A stretch of 42,500 nucleotides of DNA from Prorocentrum cordatum (GCA_963575745.1 CAUYUJ010017967.1:159615-202114); one strand, 5' to 3'. Positions 19,745 to 30,761 are shown, counted from the stretch's first letter. Numbers and translations: made by a program. Notes: a model not told the origin generated them from the letters alone.

Positions 19745-20612
19745 AGGTATCTGCAGCAAGCCTGAACGAATCGCAAGGGAACTGCCTATGGTGCCCCGAA
19801 GCGTGTGAGGGGTGTCTGGAAAACGGTCCGGGGACGGTAGGCGAACGCTGCCACTGAGGTATTCGGTGGAGCTCCCTAGGGGCCACGAAACGATTGAGGG
19901 GTGTGCCGAAACGGTCGGGTGCTGTATGCGAACGCTGCCACTGGGGCCTTCGGTGGAGCTCCCTAGGGCCCGCGAAACGTGTGAGGGGTGCGCAAAAATA
20001 GCCAGGGTGCAGTATGCGAACGCTGGCGCTGGAGCCTTCGGTGGAGCTCGCTGGAAACCACGAAACGTGTGAGTGGTGTGCCGAATTTGTCGGGAAGCGG
20101 TATGCGAACGCTGCCACTGAGGCCTTCGGTGGAGCTCCCTGGGGGCCGCGAAACGTGCGAGGGGTCTGCCGAAATCGTCGGAGGGCGGTATGCGAACGCT
20201 GGCGCTGGGGCCTTCGGTGAAGCTCCCCTGGGGCCCGCGAAACGTGTGAGGGGTGTGCCGAAATGGCAAAGGGGCGGTATGCGCACGCTGCCGTTGGGGC
20301 CTTCGGCGAAGCTCTCCTGGGGCCACGAAACGTGTGATGGGTGTGCCGAAATGGTCCAGGGGCGGTATGCGAACGCTGCCACTGGGGCCTTCGGTGAAGC
20401 TCCTTGGGCGCCGCGAAGCGAGTGAGGGGTCTGCCGATATGGTCGGGGTGCGGTATGCGCACGCTGCCACTGGGGCCTTCGGTGGAGCTCCCTTGGGCCT
20501 GGCGAAACGTGTGAGGGGTCTGCCGAAATGGTCTGTGAGGCGGTATGCGAACGCTGGCGCTGGGGCCTTCGGTGGAGCTCCTCGGGGGCCACGAAACGTG
20601 TGATGGCTGTAG
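19745..20612 (+). repeat. 88-bp satellite, array 1 (about 9.5 units)
   Basis: The word GCGAACGCTG (or GCGCACGCTG) recurs at 19841, 19928, 20016, 20104, 20192, 20281, 20369, 20457 and 20547, giving a period of 87-90, mostly 88. The core is CCTTCGGTGGAGCTCC, then GGGGCCACGAAACGTGTGA, then GTGCCGAAATGG. Unit-to-unit identity is high. Long frames across it (up to 409 codons) are repeat artefacts. Confidence 0.95.
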
Positions 20613-20669
20613 CGAGGCGGTGATGATAATGATAATGGTATTTGTGGTGATGGGAAAAGGGAAGAGGAT

Positions 20670-20768
20670 GATCAGGAAGTGGAGGGAGGAGGGAGGCGAA
20701 GGAGGAGGGAGGCGAAGGAGGAGGAGGAGGAGGAGGACAAGAAGGAGAGGAGGAGGAGGAGGAGAGGA
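20670..20768. repeat. GGA tract
   Basis: Purine tract following a short TGATAATGATAA-type stretch at the end of array 1. Confidence 0.92.
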
Positions 20769-20814
20769 GACGCGCGGCGCTGCGGCGGGGTTGAACCGCC
20801 TGCGGGCCCCCTCC

Positions 20815-21003
20815 AGCAGCGGCAAAAAGTGCTCTTTCGACAGCTGTCTTCCAACGGGGCACTTCCCTCACTGAATACGAGCATGACTCTACAAGGAAGA
20901 AACTTGGAAAGAGGGTTGTTGCGGCATCGCCGATGATTATTGGATTCTTGGGTTTACACTGGTGTTCTTCCCCCTCCTCCTCCTCCTCCTCCTCCTCCTC
21001 CTC
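20815..21003 (+). repeat. Dispersed repeat R2, partial copy
   Basis: Shares TCCAACGGGGCACTTCCCT and a later TGGGTTTACACTGGT-(TCC) end with 21490-21640, so two related blocks lie about 650 bp apart in direct orientation. Both run into a TCC tract. Confidence 0.75.
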
Positions 21004-21009
21004 AACCGC

Positions 21010-21640
21010 TTCCTTATAAGAAACTCCTCCCTGTCGCGCCCCGAGGCTGGTCGGATAGGCGGGCCCAGCGTCTCGCCTGAGACATTCTTACCATTTATGA
21101 TCCTGAAGCTTGGAACTTGACAAACGCTTCACAGATGGAGGGCGGGCCGCTTCCAAAAGTGGCTCTCGCCTGAGCGCCGCACAGTCACTTCTTAAAATTG
21201 CAAGAATGTCCCGGAATGAGGGCGGACCGTTTTCAAAATGAAACTCTCGCCTTAGCGCCGCGTGCATTCTTAAATTGCAGAAAAGTGTCACGGATGGAGA
21301 CCGGCTTCTTTTTTTAATGTGGCCATGGTCTTAGCGCCGCGCACACTCGTCTTGAAAAATAACCGGAATTCCCCGGATTCCCCGAGGTCCCAAACATGAT
21401 TTTCCGGCACGACTCAGCATCACCCAGACGTTACAGTCAGGCTGATCCATGGCGGTAAAGTTTCGAGAGCGAGTGGTGTTCTGGCACGCTTCAGGATCTT
21501 CAAGCGGTTGCCTCCCAACGGGGCACTTCCCTTACTGGAAATTAGTCCGTGCAGGGGTCTATGAAGAGGGAACATGAAAGAAGAGAGTATTCCAACATCG
21601 TTGATGATTCCTGGGATCACACTGGTCCTCCTCCTCCTCC
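21010..21640 (+). repeat. Dispersed repeat R2, copy 1
   Basis: The same sequence lies inverted at 34640-35225. Landmarks are ACTCCTCCCTGTC, then three 70-90-bp subrepeats (each with GGAGGGCGG-type, CTCTCGCCTGAGCGCCGC-type and AAAATTGCAAGA-type words), then CTTCAAGCGGTTGCC and CCAACATCGTTGATGATTCC. One minus-strand frame gives SSKGSAPLGGNRLKILK, with a relative in the other copy. Confidence 0.82.
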
Positions 21641-21805
21641 TTCTCCTCCTCCTCCTCCTCCTCCTCCTCCTCCTCCAAAGCATCCTCACCCTCCAAAGCA
21701 TCCTCCTCCTCCTGTTCATCCTTCTCCACCTCCTCCTCCGCCTCCTCCTCCTCCTCCTCCTCCCTCCTCCTCTTCCCTGCTTCTCTCCCTCCTTCCTCCT
21801 CTCTT
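21626..21805. repeat. TCC pyrimidine tract
   Basis: CTCCTC-type DNA, interrupted by a direct repeat (CATCCTCACCCTCCAAAG-type words at about 21679 and 21695). Confidence 0.93.
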
Positions 21806-21837
21806 CTGCCTCGTAATCGGGGCGGCAGGAGCGGCGC

Positions 21838-21932
21838 GGCCGCAGGGCCGCGCCTGGGGGGGCCGCCCCGTAGCCGCCGGCCTTGCCGCCGTAGCCCCCG
21901 CCCTGGCGGCAGGAGGTGCCGCGGGGGGTGGG
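21838..21932 (-). other. Tyr/Gly/Lys-rich coding-like cassette 2
   Basis: One minus-strand frame reads SCRQGGGYGGKAGGYGAAP. Pattern and neighbourhood (pyrimidine tract just before it on the plus strand) match the cassettes at 16.94 and 24.0 kb. Fragmentary, with no start or end. Confidence 0.4.
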
Positions 21933-22137
21933 GTGGGATGAGGACGGATGGAGGAAAGGAGGGAAGGAAGGAATAGGAACAGGAATGGGAATAAGGAACG
22001 ACGAGGAGGGAGGACGAGGTAGGAAGAGGACAAGGACGAGTAGGGGTGAGGAGGGAGGTGGGGAGGAGGAGTGAGGGGGACGAGGGCGAGGACGAGGAAA
22101 GGTACAGGAGGAAGTGGGGAGGATGCTGAGGGCGCGG

Positions 22138-22215
22138 GGGAGGGGGAGGAGGAGGAGGAGGAGGAGGAGGAGGAGGAGGAGGAGGAGGAGGAGGAGCAAG
22201 AGCAGGAGGAGAGAG
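22138..22215. repeat. GGA tract
   Basis: Nearly pure GGA, part of a wider purine-rich block from about 21935. Confidence 0.93.
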
Positions 22216-23819
22216 GACGAGGCGAAAGGAGCCCCGCTGCCCGGGATGCCCCCCTGGCCTCGGGCGGGCACCCAGGCGTCGGGCCGCGGGGCCACGCCAT
22301 CCCGCCCTCTGCGCATAACGGTGAGGCTCTGCAGCTCAGGCCGCCACGGCGATGGCCCCTGCGACACGCTGCGCCCCGCAAGCTGAGTGTGTCTCCCTCG
22401 GCTCCGTGGGACGGGAGACGCGGGTAAGCTCGGAACGCTGATGCTTAGGGACTCGGACGTGCTCAGCGCGCCTCGCCGAGTTGCTGTGCGACGAAACCGG
22501 CGACGCGGCTTGGGGACTCGGACGTGCTGATCGCGCCTCGCAGAATCGCTGTGCGCCAGAGACGGCGACGCGACACGCTACGGAAGCAAACGTTCCTGAC
22601 CACGTGATCGCGATGAAGCGAAGATGCGAAGCGTTGGCCTATACCCTCGAAGATCGAGGCGCGTCGGGTGAGTTTGGGGGCGTTTCTGGCCCTCCCTGTG
22701 GATCTAGAAGCCTATAGAGGCCTCCGGGGACGTCTGGGGACCTCCGCGGGTCAGGACCTGGGGCGGAGGGAAAATTCACCACCTGCGCTCGCACGAGCCT
22801 CCAAGATCTCGGGGCAAACGACTGCCGCTGCGTCCTTCTCCTTCTCCCTCATCCTTCTCCTTCTCCTTCTCCTCCTCGTCTGCGCCCAGACATCGGGACA
22901 ACTCCCTCCTCTGCTGGTTCATGCAACTTCGCGCTGAAGCGCGATCATCTCCCTGCCCTCGAGCCGTCATCTGACATATCTGGGACCAGAAAATCGGAAC
23001 CTTGCTGAAACAGGACACTCGCGCATCGAAGAAAAATGCTGCGGCTGAGATCGAACCATTGTCCGTTCTTCGGTTTTCTCAGGCCGGAACTAGCAAAGTC
23101 CGCGCCTGCAGCGTCCCGGTCTCCGAGGAACTAGCCAAAAAAATCCACCTGTGGTCCGGGCCCGAGAAGCGGCGAAGCGCGGCTCTCGTGGCGCCACCGC
23201 GGGTGGCCTAGCTCTGCGCGTCGATGGCTACGGTCGGGAACATCTGCTTAGCGTGTCGGCAGCGGCCCCGGCGACACGCTATCCTCTGCGAGCGGATAGC
23301 GCGCCGCTCCGCTCCGCAAGGCGGGAGGCCAGGAAACGCTCGAGACGTTGACGCCTACCTGGGGACTGGGATGTGGCGAGCGTGCCGCGTCGCAGCGTGG
23401 TGGGCAAGAACCAGCGGGGCGACACGCTGAGCCAACGCCCCTGACCCTATGTGGCCCGCTCCAGGGACCCTGAATCAGGAAAAATCAGGTGCATCATCTC
23501 TTGGAGGGCCGATGCTCACATCCGTCGCCTTCGGCAGAGGAAGAGTGGGCACCCCGCGACCCATCGGAGGCGAGGCCCCCTTCCCGCAGCGCTCCATATA
23601 ACATCGGAACAGCCGATCGACCACGAAGGCAGGGGCCGTGCTCCCGACAACGCTCCCTGCGGGATCCCCCCGCGCAGACGGTGCATCGAGAGGGGGGCCC
23701 AGGTCTGGCCAGCAACCCCAAATGGGTAAGGAACACAGCCACGGTTGCGGCCGGCTTGAGTGCAAAAGCTAACGCTCGAAGGCAGGAGCCCCCCGAACTC
23801 GGGGCAAACACTTGTACGT
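22216..23819. other. GC-rich region with a 66-bp tandem duplication, no confirmed gene
   Basis: Two direct units at about 22445-22575 share GGGACTCGGACGTGCT and GCGCCTCG. A looser relative containing GGGGACTGGGATGTGGCGAG and CGACACGCT lies at about 23360-23430. The small stem CCTCGAAGATCGAGG (22646) resembles the one at 17746. A CTT/CTC run lies at about 22838-22880. No supportable coding region. Confidence 0.45.
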
Positions 23820-23965
23820 AGCGCAGTTCCCTCCCTCCGTCCTTCCTCCTACCACCCATCCTTCCCCCACCCTTCCTCCCCTACTCCCTACTCCTAGCCC
23901 ACCCGTTTTCCTCCCTCCGTCTGTATCCCTCCTCCTCATATTCCTCCTCCTCCTCCTCCTCCTCC
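23820..23965. repeat. Pyrimidine tract with TCC run
   Basis: CCTCC/TTCC-rich, with a pure TCC run at 23935-23965. It is directly followed by the YGGK repeat segment read on the other strand. Confidence 0.88.
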
Positions 23966-24002
23966 GGGCCAGCGCCCCAATACATGCACACACGGGCGCA
24001 GC

Positions 24003-24324
24003 TAAATCCCACTCCCTTGTGGGCGCGTAACTCCTTCCCGCCGTAGCCAGCATCCTTTCCGCCGTAGCCGCCGTAGCTGGTATCCTTCCCGCCATAGCCA
24101 AAGTCCTTCCCGCCGTAGCTGGTGTCCTTCCCGCCGTAGCCAGAGTCCTTCCCGCCATAGCCGAAGTCCTTCCCACCGTAGGCAGCTGCCTTCCCGCCGT
24201 AGCCCAAGTCCTTCCCGCCGTAGGCGGAAGGCATCCCGCCATAGCCAGAATCCTCTTGGCATGCAGCGAACGGGTCCGCGAGGAAGCGGGTCCCGGACCC
24301 CAGGGGCCTTTCCACCGGGCTCAC
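24003..24324 (-). CDS. YGGK tandem-repeat protein segment (partial)
   Basis: A minus-strand frame encodes eleven Tyr-Gly-Gly units, mostly YGGKD followed by two small residues, with a 7-residue (21-bp) period. Codons vary between units while the residues stay the same, which points to a real, selected protein repeat rather than fresh microsatellite growth. The frame begins near 24324 (SPVERPLGSGTRFLADPF) and passes into GAP and a Glu run made by the GGA complement of the pyrimidine tract, so a splice site or the end of homology probably lies near 24000-24030. A related fragment just upstream (24482-24673) may be the preceding exon. The repeats are predicted to be disordered, rich in Tyr, Gly and Lys. 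Function unknown. It could also be a relative of the Gly-rich N-terminal part of LINE ORF1 proteins (guess). Confidence 0.5.
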
Positions 24325-24367
24325 TCTTCCGCCCTGCGCCGGGTGCAGACGCTCCCGGGGCCCGTAG

Positions 24368-24445
24368 AGGGCCCATGGGCCCTTAGAGGGCCGAACTTAG
24401 ATGACCAAGGCTCGAACTTAGATCATTTAAGCTCGAACTTGGAAT
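24368..24445. repeat. 16-bp perfect palindrome and threefold 23-bp repeat
   Basis: AGGGCCCATGGGCCCT (24368-24383) is a perfect palindrome. It is followed by three direct copies of CGAACTTAGA-type words about 23 bp apart (about 24393, 24413 and 24434). This sits between the two YGGK segments, possibly in an intron. Confidence 0.75.
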
Positions 24446-24481
24446 TCCATATCGGGCGGAGGTGCAATAATCGAAGTTGGG

Positions 24482-24673
24482 TCAGCCTGACGTGGGACCC
24501 GCTTGCTGCAAGGCCAAGTCCTTCCCGCCGTAGGCGGCGCCGTAGGCGGCGCCCTTCCCGCCGTAGCCGCCGTTCTTTCCGCCGTAACCGCCCTCGCGGG
24601 GAGAGAGCTGCAGGGACGAGGCGGGCGGGCTGCCGGCCGGCGGGCACGGAGGGCGGCAGCGGGAGATACACAT
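24482..24673 (-). CDS. YGGK repeat protein, possible first exon
   Basis: A 63-codon frame from an ATG at 24673, which abuts the CAT array. The N-terminus is Cys/Pro-rich (MCISRCRPPCPP), followed by LSPREGGYGGKNGGYGGK and AAYGAAYGGKDLALQ. The GGKDL junction matches the unit in the downstream segment at 24003-24324, so the two may be exons of one gene with a break after DLALQ (TTGCAG/CAAGC). No spliced-leader relic is visible. Alternatively both are unrelated copies of a dispersed cassette. Confidence 0.4.
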   Translation of the reverse strand: MCISRCRPPCPPAGSPPASSLQLSPREGGYGGKNGGYGGKGAAYGAAYGGKDLALQQAGPTSG

Positions 24674-24827
24674 GGCATCAGCATCAGCATCAGCATCAGC
24701 AGTATCAGCATCAGCAACAGCGGGATCATCATCAGCATCATCATCATCAGCAGCATCATCATCACCATCATCAGCGTCAGCATCATCATCATCCTCATCA
24801 TCATCATCATCATCATCATCACCATCC

Positions 24828-24859
<32 letters not shown>

Positions 24860-26882
24860 GTCATCATCAGCATCATCATCATCATCATCAACATTGCCAT
24901 CATCATCATCACCATCATCATCAGCATCAGCATCATCATCATCGTCAGCATCATCACCATCAACATCACCACCATCATCGTCATCACCGTCATCATCACC
25001 ATCATCAGCATCACCATCACCACCATCATCGTCAGCATCATCATCAGCATCAGCATCAGCATCGTCATCACCACCAGCATCATCATCATCATCATCATCA
25101 TCACCACCATCACCATGATCAGCACCATCAGCATCAGCATCATCATCACCACCATCATCGTCATCGTCATCATCAGCACCAGCATCAGCATCAGCATTAC
25201 CACCATAATCATCATCATCACCATTATCATCATCATCATCAGCATCATCAGCAGCATCAGCCTCACCACCACCATCATCATCATCATCATCATCATCAGC
25301 AGCAGCATCACCATCATGATCATCCTCACCACCATCATCATAAACATCATCAGCATCATCGACAGCAAAAGCATCAGCATCATCATCACGATCAGCATCA
25401 GCATCGTCATCATCATCACCATCAGTATCATCATCATCAGCATCAGCATCAGCATCAACGTCAACATCTGCGTCATCATAACAACCATCATCATCATCAC
25501 CATATGCACCATCATCATGATCGTAATCGGCATCATCATCATTATCATCAATATCATCATCATCATCATGATCACCACCAGCATCGTCATCAGCATCAGC
25601 AGCAGCATCAGCAGCAGCATCAGCATCATCATGAGCGGCATCATCAGCACAGTCTCATCATCACCATTACCATGAGACTAAGCTTGAGGATCAGCATCGT
25701 CATCAGCACCATCATCATCATCATCATCATCATCATCATTCTCACCACCATCATCATCACCATCATCATCATCATCATCATCAGCATCAGCATCATCATC
25801 ATCATCATCACAACCATCATCATCATCATCAGCATCACCATCATCATCATCATCATCACCATCATCATTACCACCATGATCATCGTCATCATGAGCATCA
25901 CCAAGATCATCATCATCATCATCATCAGAAGCAGCAGCATCAGCATCATTATCACAGCCATCCCCATCATCATCAGCACCACCAGCACTACCGGCATCAT
26001 CGTCACTAGCAACATCATCATAATCATCATCACCATCAGTATCATCATCATCATCACCACCATCATCATCAACATCAGCATCATAATGACCACCAGCACC
26101 GTCATCAGCATCAGCACCAGCATCACCAGCATCATCACCACCAGCATCATCATTATCATCACCATCATCAGCAGCATCAGCATCACCAGCATCATCACCA
26201 TCACCAGCATCATAATCATCATCAGCATCAGCATCAGCATCAGCATCATTATCAGCATCCGTATCAGCGTCAGCATCACCATCACCACCATCGGCATCAT
26301 CACCATCATCAGCATCATCATCATCAGCAGCATCAGCATCAGCATCATCACCATCACCACCATAATCATCATCAGCAGCATCAGCATCAGCATCATCATC
26401 ATCATCAGCAGCATCAGCATCATCATCACCATCATCATCATCAGCATCAGCATCATCATCACCACCATCACAATCCTTTTCATCACCAGCGGCATCAACA
26501 TCAGCATCAGCATCATCACAACCGTCATCACCACCATCATCATCAGCATCAACATCATTATCAGCAGCATCATCATCACCACCATCACTATCATCATCAG
26601 CATCATCATCACCACCATAATCAGCGTCATCATGATCACCACCAGTATGAGCATCATCATCAGCAGCATCAGCATCAGCATCAGCATCAGCATCATCATC
26701 ACCATCGCAACCACCATCATCTTAATCATCAGCATCATCATCACCAGCATCAGCGTCGTCGTCTTCATCACCAGCATCATCACCAGCATCATCATAAGCA
26801 TCAGCATCACCATCATCATCACCACCACCATCATCATCAACAATATCGTGATCATCATCACCATCATCATCATAACCATCAC

Positions 26883-26977
<95 letters not shown>

Positions 26978-27000
26978 CCATCAGCATCATCATCATCACG
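24672..27000. repeat. Giant CAT/ATC/TCA trinucleotide array (about 2.3 kb)
   Basis: Nearly the whole block is CAT/ATC with CAG, CAC, CGT and AAC variants, and a purer ATC run at about 26875-26990. All three plus frames stay open and read His, Ile or Ser. The minus strand reads Met/Leu/Val. The longest frame (24256-27300, 1014 codons) starts and ends in unrelated DNA. I do not treat it as a gene. Confidence 0.96.
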
Positions 27001-28234
27001 AGCGACGGAGAAGAGCGAGTCTTCCGCGACACGGCGCAGCGACCTTACGCGGCGGCTTGCGCGGGCCGCCAGCGCGGCACTCTGGACTGGAAACGAGGGC
27101 GCTCACGCGCGACCTCGCGCGGGCAGCGTACGCGCGAGTGTCGGCGCAGTCGAGCCTGCTATTCTGCGTCGCTCAGGTGGCGCGCCCCCGCTGCCCTCCC
27201 CCCCAGGCGCGCCGCAGAGCTTGCCTGTAGTTCAGGGCTTGACGCCTGGTGGGGGAGCCCGAGCCCCGAAGATCGGCGGCCCCTCGAGCCCCCCCCCTAG
27301 TGGCCCCCCCTCGTGAAGGCGGAGGGTCGAGGATCGCAAGATGCTGGCTCTGGGGGCCTTACTGAGGCAACTCGCACGAATCGTGCATCGAAGCTTCGTC
27401 GAGCGTCCGTTGCTATGGGTCGAACTCGAGCCGAGCTTGGACCGAGCTCGAGTCGAGCTAGGAGCTAGCGTCGAGCTAGAGTCAGACGTATCCGCTATGT
27501 GGGCCCGGGGAGGGCCCCAAAACGAACATCGAAGAGAGGGAACGACGAAGGGACCCAGACATCCAACGCATTTGAACCAAAACGAGACGGGGTTGGATTG
27601 CCGTTTCTGATCTCTGGGGGGCCTGGCCGGGCCCAGTGATCGTCATGAAAAGAGAAGGGTCAGGACTTCCAGGGGGGCCGCATTTAAACAAAGTAGAGAG
27701 GAGCGATACGTGGAGGACAGAAGAGCCACACTCAGAATAAGCACCCCCTCGAGCGAAGCCCCATGGTAAGCGCACCCGAGGGGAGAGAGATCGAGCGGGG
27801 CAGGGCTTCTCGGAAGATGCCCAGGGCTGCCCAGTAAGCGCAGGCTGTGTGGGTCGCAGTGGGGTTTCCTCCCTCGGCGGAGAAGGGGGCGACGGAGGGA
27901 AGGGGGGAGAGGCCAAGCCTCGCGAACACACACTCGCCTTCGGGGCAGGCGGTCGCGCGGGGGGGCGGCCAGGCGAGGAGGCAGGGGGCGAACAGATCTC
28001 CCAGGCATCCTCCACGCTAACAGCCCCATGAGCAGCGTCAACACGTCAAGCAAGGATGGGTCGCCGAAGTGCGCTGGCCGAGCAGAGCGGCCAGGCCGTG
28101 CAAACAGAAAAAGCGGCCAGCACGGAAGGGTTCTGCAGACCGCTGGCAGCAGAACGGAGATGAAGAGGAAGGAACGGAAAGGATGGGAGCCCCCCCTGCG
28201 CGGGGAGGAAGGTGGGGGGGTAAACGGGCACCAC
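27001..28234. other. GC-rich region without a confirmed gene
   Basis: A cluster of GAGCTC/CGAGCT words at about 27410-27485 forms a short degenerate repeat. Frames overlap on both strands and none shows a recognisable domain. The patch GGGCTTCTCGGAAG (27804) weakly recalls the CTTCTSAGAAG word of the MITE-like element. Confidence 0.4.
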
Positions 28235-28555
28235 CAAGGATAACGATCACAACGACAGTAACGACAACAACGATCACGATGGTAATATTGCGAACAGCAA
28301 TGACAATCACAACGAACAAGACGATCACACATAACACAATAGCAGCAACAACAACAACACCAACACCAACACCAGCACCAACACCAACGCAAAAGACAAA
28401 AGCAACAGCGCCAACAGCAACAACAACAACCACCACAAGAGCGACAACAACAGCAACAACAACAACAGCGACAACAACAACCACCACCACCACCACCACC
28501 ACAGACACCAACAACAAAGTAACAACAGCAACAACAACAACAACAATCATTTTAA
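28235..28555. repeat. ACA/ACC/GCA trinucleotide repeat
   Basis: AACAACAAC with CAC, GCG and ACCAACACC variants over about 320 bp. Frames read Thr, Gln/Asn or Val runs. Confidence 0.93.
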
Positions 28556-28759
28556 GACTGTTCGCTCTTACTTGCCCGCGTGCCATGCAACGTGTATACC
28601 CACGCCCTCGATACCCGCCCCCTTCGTCTTCGAGCGTACCCCCTTCTGGGGGGATTCTTTCTTTTTGCGGGGGCGGGCGGGCTTAGACAAGCGGGCGTGA
28701 ACGGGCGGGGAATTATTCGGAGGATGGGGCACGCATCTCTTTGCCCACCGTTGGAATTA

Positions 28760-29060
28760 GCGCGGGCCCTGCAAGAAGAGGAAGGGGGAGAACGAGGGAG
28801 AGTGGGTGGAAGGGAGGGGGAGGGACGAGGCTAAAGGGGAACACGCCAGAAGAGAGGGGGCGAGGAGGGGGGGGGGGGCGATTGGAGATAGAGAGACACA
28901 GGAGGGAGGAAGGAGGAGGCTGGAGAGGGGAGGGCGAAGAGAGGAGGGAGGAGGGTTATGGGAGGAGGGTGAGGGGAGAGAGGAAGAGGGAGGAGGAGGG
29001 TGGATATGAGGGAGAGGGGAGGGAGGAGGGAGGTTGGATGGGGAGGAAGGGGCAGGAGGG
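28760..29060. repeat. GGAG/GGGA purine-rich block
   Basis: Purines dominate the plus strand with GAGG, GGGA and AGGA words and a G9-type run near 28871. It runs into the 41-bp array. Confidence 0.85.
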
Positions 29061-29064
29061 TAAG

Positions 29065-29575
29065 AGTGTGAACGTTCGAGGAAGTCCTAGGCGAGAGCGT
29101 ATTCCTCAAGGAAGAGTTGGGCGGGAGCGGGGGTCCCGAGTACATTGTCGGACGTCTCAGGCGGGAGCGCCCGTCGGGCGGGCGGACCCTGACGGGCGGG
29201 TCGGGTGGGCGGGACATTCAAACGGGAATGTTTGCGTAAATCGCGAGGAAGTATTAAGCGAGAGCGCGATTCCTAAGTAAATTGCGAGGGCGTCCTTGGC
29301 GCGAGCGTGGTTCCTGAGCGTCGAGAACGCGATGCTGCAATAAATTGCAAGGAAGTCCTAAGCGAGAGCGCCATTCCTGAGTAAATTATGAAGAAGTCTC
29401 GGGCGGGAGCAGGGGTCCTGATTAAGGAAGTCTCAAGCGGGAGCGCCGTTTCTGAGTAAAATGTGAAAAAGTCTGAAGCGGGAGCGCCCTTCCAGAGTAA
29501 ATTGTGAGGAAGTCTCAGGCGGGAGCGGGGGCCCTGAGTAAATTGTGAGGAAGTCTCAGGCGGGAGCCGTTGTTG
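29065..29575 (+). repeat. 41-bp tandem array (about 11 degenerate units)
   Basis: The unit is approximately AAATTGTGAGGAAGTCTCAG then GCGGGAGCG and a CCNTTCCTGAGT end. The last two complete units are spaced exactly 41 bp (29501 and 29542). Earlier units are more diverged and spacing varies. The core AAGTCTCAGGCG also occurs at about 35155, and GCGAGAGCC words occur inside repeat R2. Confidence 0.85.
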
Positions 29576-29727
29576 TTGTAGTCTGGGGCCCAACAACGCA
29601 ATCTGATCCGCAAGGCTTTCCCTGTCAAAAAACAGGGTGCGAACCCCGGAGGAAGCACTTCAATTGAAAAAACCAATGGGCACCGGACAGGGGGGATCAA
29701 CAATAATTATTCTTCAGAAATGAGAGT

Positions 29728-29780
29728 TCAACAACAACAACCAGAACAACAACAACAACAACAACAACAGCAGCAGCAGC

Positions 29781-29829
<49 letters not shown>

Positions 29830-29940
29830 CCAACAACAACAACAACAACAACAATTACAACAACAACAACGACAACAACAACCACAACAACAACAACAAT
29901 AATAATAATAATTTGCCCAATAATAATAACACCGGTAACA
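29728..29940. repeat. CAA microsatellite followed by AAT repeats
   Basis: About 175 bp of CAA with occasional CAG and CGA, then AATAATAAT, then a GTAACAACGAT-type mix to about 29990. Poly-Gln frames are artefacts. Confidence 0.96.
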
Positions 29941-30044
29941 ACGATACTAACGCTAGTAACGGTAACAACGATCGTGGTTATTGATCCTTATTATCGTTGG
30001 CATCGCTGTGATCGTTGACCGCTTCTCCCCAGACCTCATCCAGG

Positions 30045-30485
30045 ATGCATTATGACCAGAACTTCGAGGTGACTCCAGCCGTGGCGACGAGGGCTCTGCA
30101 GGACGAGCAGCGGCATCGGTACCTCGCCCCCCTCCGAGAAGAGGGGGAAGGAAAAGAAGAGATCGAACCTCTTGCTCCTCTGTGCGGGCACCCCCCCGAT
30201 CCCCACCCGCCGAGCAATGCCCAGCCCTCCCCGCCCGAGGCTGGAGTGGGCGAGGCGAAGAGAAAAGCGCGAGGCGGCCGCCGAGGACCGCCCGAGGGGC
30301 GCCGAAGGCTGGGCCACGCACGCCAAAGGCCGCCGAGCGCCGCGCAAGTAGACCCCCAGAGGTCCAGAGCCCTTCCCTCCGCTGGCGGCGCCCACGATAG
30401 TGGGGTGCAGAAGAGCATGCTGGAACGATGCGCCGCCCTCCACGGAGGCGCACGTCCGAACCGAACAGAGGGCACAGACATGTAA
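30045..30485 (+). CDS. Hypothetical hydrophilic protein
   Basis: A 146-codon frame from ATG at 30045. It begins MHYDQNFEVTPAVATRALQD and continues with charged residues (EEGEGKEEIEPL), then a Pro-rich and basic region. Codon third positions are G/C-rich like LINE ORF1. A TTCTCCCCAG acceptor-like word lies just upstream (about 30022-30031). No known family, no spliced-leader relic, and an antisense frame of similar length exists, so this is tentative. Confidence 0.28.
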   Translation: MHYDQNFEVTPAVATRALQDEQRHRYLAPLREEGEGKEEIEPLAPLCGHPPDPHPPSNAQPSPPEAGVGEAKRKARGGRRGPPEGRRRLGHARQRPPSAAQVDPQRSRALPSAGGAHDSGVQKSMLERCAALHGGARPNRTEGTDM

Positions 30486-30639
30486 TGGTATTGGGCATCG
30501 TTTAACCGATCCCTATCCCCAGTCGCGTGGCCTGGGCCCCACTGGCCGATTTGCCCCCCTAGATGGGGGGTATAGGCTGCTGCTCCCTTCGGGTTCCGAG
30601 GGGTACATCCCCGACTGGGGTGGTGAGATGGTGGGGCTC

Positions 30640-30680
30640 GGGATGGGGATGGGGATGGGGATGGGGATGGGGATGGGGAT
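30640..30680. repeat. GGGGAT hexanucleotide repeat
   Basis: About seven direct copies of GGGGAT. Four or more G4 runs are close enough to form a G-quadruplex (inference). It is not the plant-type telomere unit. Confidence 0.93.
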
Positions 30681-30695
30681 CGGCAGAGGCCATGC

Positions 30696-30761
30696 CTTCT
30701 GGCCATGCCGCTCGGGCCACGATACTGAGGTAGATCGTGGCCCGAGCGGCGTGGCCAGAGG
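30696..30761. other. 28-bp-stem hairpin
   Basis: The left arm 30696-30723 and right arm 30734-30761 pair over 28 positions around a 10-nt loop. The only two non-Watson-Crick positions are T/G, which would be U-G wobble pairs in a plus-strand RNA. The core is CCGCTCGGGCCACGAT and its complement. Confidence 0.88.

Noticed and set aside
24256-27300. 1014-codon open frame of His/Gln and Ile runs
   Set aside because: It lies in a trinucleotide array without stops. The other two forward frames are open as well, and the ends fall in unrelated DNA.
29610-29660. tRNA-like stem and GGTGCGAACCCCGG word
   Set aside because: Only one weak T-arm-like feature, with no acceptor stem or anticodon arm.
30640-30680. 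Telomere-like repeat
   Set aside because: GGGGAT is short, internal, and not the TTTAGGG unit expected in dinoflagellates.
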